Positions 59,354-59,609 of a stretch of 59,609 nt of DNA are shown here, in pieces. The first letter of the stretch is position 1. Every line of letters starts with the position of its first letter. The DNA lies in the NCBI GenBank assembly GCA_964345105.1, contig CAYFPZ010000094.1:1-59609 (forward strand), written 5' to 3'. Both the position numbers and the translations under genes were made by a program. The notes under the pieces were generated by a model. It was given only the letters and a program-made list of their open reading frames with translations, was not told where the DNA came from and searched no databases. The DNA comes from DG-33 sp964345105 (GTDB taxonomy: Archaea > Hadarchaeota > Hadarchaeia > Hadarchaeales > Hadarchaeaceae).

Positions 59354-59609
59354 GTGAAATGGGCTGTTAGAGTGATCGCCATCTGTGCCGTGATAGTCGT
59401 TGCCATAATAATTGCCATCATCGCAGCTATCGGCGAAGAGGCCAAACCACCCGCTTTCGAACTCAAGGACTGGGAGATCGTGACCAACGCAAGCGTATCG
59501 ATCGGGTTCACCTATTCAGCAGACAAGGATGTTTCAGCCGTGCTGTTGGATCCGAAAGGGGAGGAAGTTGGTTACGCTTTTCCATCCGCGGTGGCAACTT
59601 ATGATAAAA
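59354..59609 (+). CDS. Membrane-anchored extracytoplasmic protein, 3' end beyond window
   Basis: Starts at GTG 59354 with GGGGAGGAGGTG upstream. MKWAVRVIAICAVIVVAIII is one transmembrane helix, followed by an acidic extracellular part (EEAKPPAFELKDWEIVTNAS, FTYSADKDVSAVLLDPKGEE). Only about 85 codons are visible. Next to the secretion ATPase and platform, it may be a pilus- or archaellum-associated protein; no family can be named from this fragment. Confidence 0.6.
   Translation, partial: MKWAVRVIAICAVIVVAIIIAIIAAIGEEAKPPAFELKDWEIVTNASVSIGFTYSADKDVSAVLLDPKGEEVGYAFPSAVATYDK

Overview
This window is a GC-rich, densely packed archaeal chromosome segment. The archaeal diagnosis rests on glycerol-1-phosphate dehydrogenase (ether-lipid backbone), an archaeal proteasome beta subunit, histones, fibrillarin with Nop5, the KH/beta-CASP factor FttA (aCPSF1), Tfx, archaeal LeuRS and AlaRS, L37e, an LSm protein, TATA boxes about 25 bp upstream of starts, and a tRNA with a bulge-helix-bulge intron. 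Lineage signals are mixed. The ftsZ-secE-nusG-L11-L1-L10-L12 order, histones, Tfx and the family B polymerase look euryarchaeal. The eukaryote-type topoisomerase IB and the Sulfolobus-like single-OB SSB look like TACK-group archaea. I would guess a deep-branching uncultivated lineage (Hadarchaeota- or Bathyarchaeia-like), but cannot decide from sequence alone.

Layout. 1-3457: two divergent sugar-nucleotide epimerases, a YjbQ protein, a RNase-H-fold exonuclease and a family-4 uracil-DNA glycosylase. 3463-15369 (minus): an information-processing block running from dtdA and ftsZ through secE, nusG, an SSB, the ribosomal stalk proteins, alaS and leuS to a DUF434 gene. 15392-22363: tRNA-Val, tRNA-Ala with two apparent introns, L37e, LSm, a PUA protein, sepF, a ZPR1 protein, fttA, psmB, egsA and a phosphoesterase. 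22421-31739: hypD, an acyl-CoA synthetase-like pair whose alpha subunit lacks the catalytic His segment, a hydantoinase/histone/SsnA/PreA-like cluster that resembles nucleobase catabolism, and topoisomerase IB.

31748-42141 is the accessory part: a glycosyltransferase, a rhomboid protease with two upstream microproteins, a second divergent histone, a DUF89 protein and a HAD hydrolase, a Doc-like toxin with a ribbon-helix-helix partner, a WGSC metallopeptidase, a DUF998 membrane protein, a nitroreductase, an M16 peptidase and an EndoIII-like protein. It also holds two stretches that look like independently transcribed structured RNAs (38748-38864 and 41071-41302), each with a 10-bp terminal helix and a TATA box about 25 bp upstream. 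42309-52851: DNA polymerase B, Tfx, methionine aminopeptidase, a secreted metallo-beta-lactamase-fold protein, the C/D-box RNP genes nop5 and flpA, a radical SAM enzyme, pdxS/pdxT (vitamin B6), a YkgJ-type cysteine protein and a winged-helix protein. 53007-59609: moaC, moaB and moeA run by successive start/stop overlaps into a type IV pilus-like secretion set (coiled-coil protein, Cys-rich ATPase, TadC-like platform, membrane-anchored protein), which continues past the window.

The points most worth following are the two candidate RNAs, the doubly interrupted tRNA-Ala, the molybdopterin/pilus operon with its Cys-rich ATPase, the His-less acyl-CoA synthetase alpha subunit, and the topoisomerase IB.
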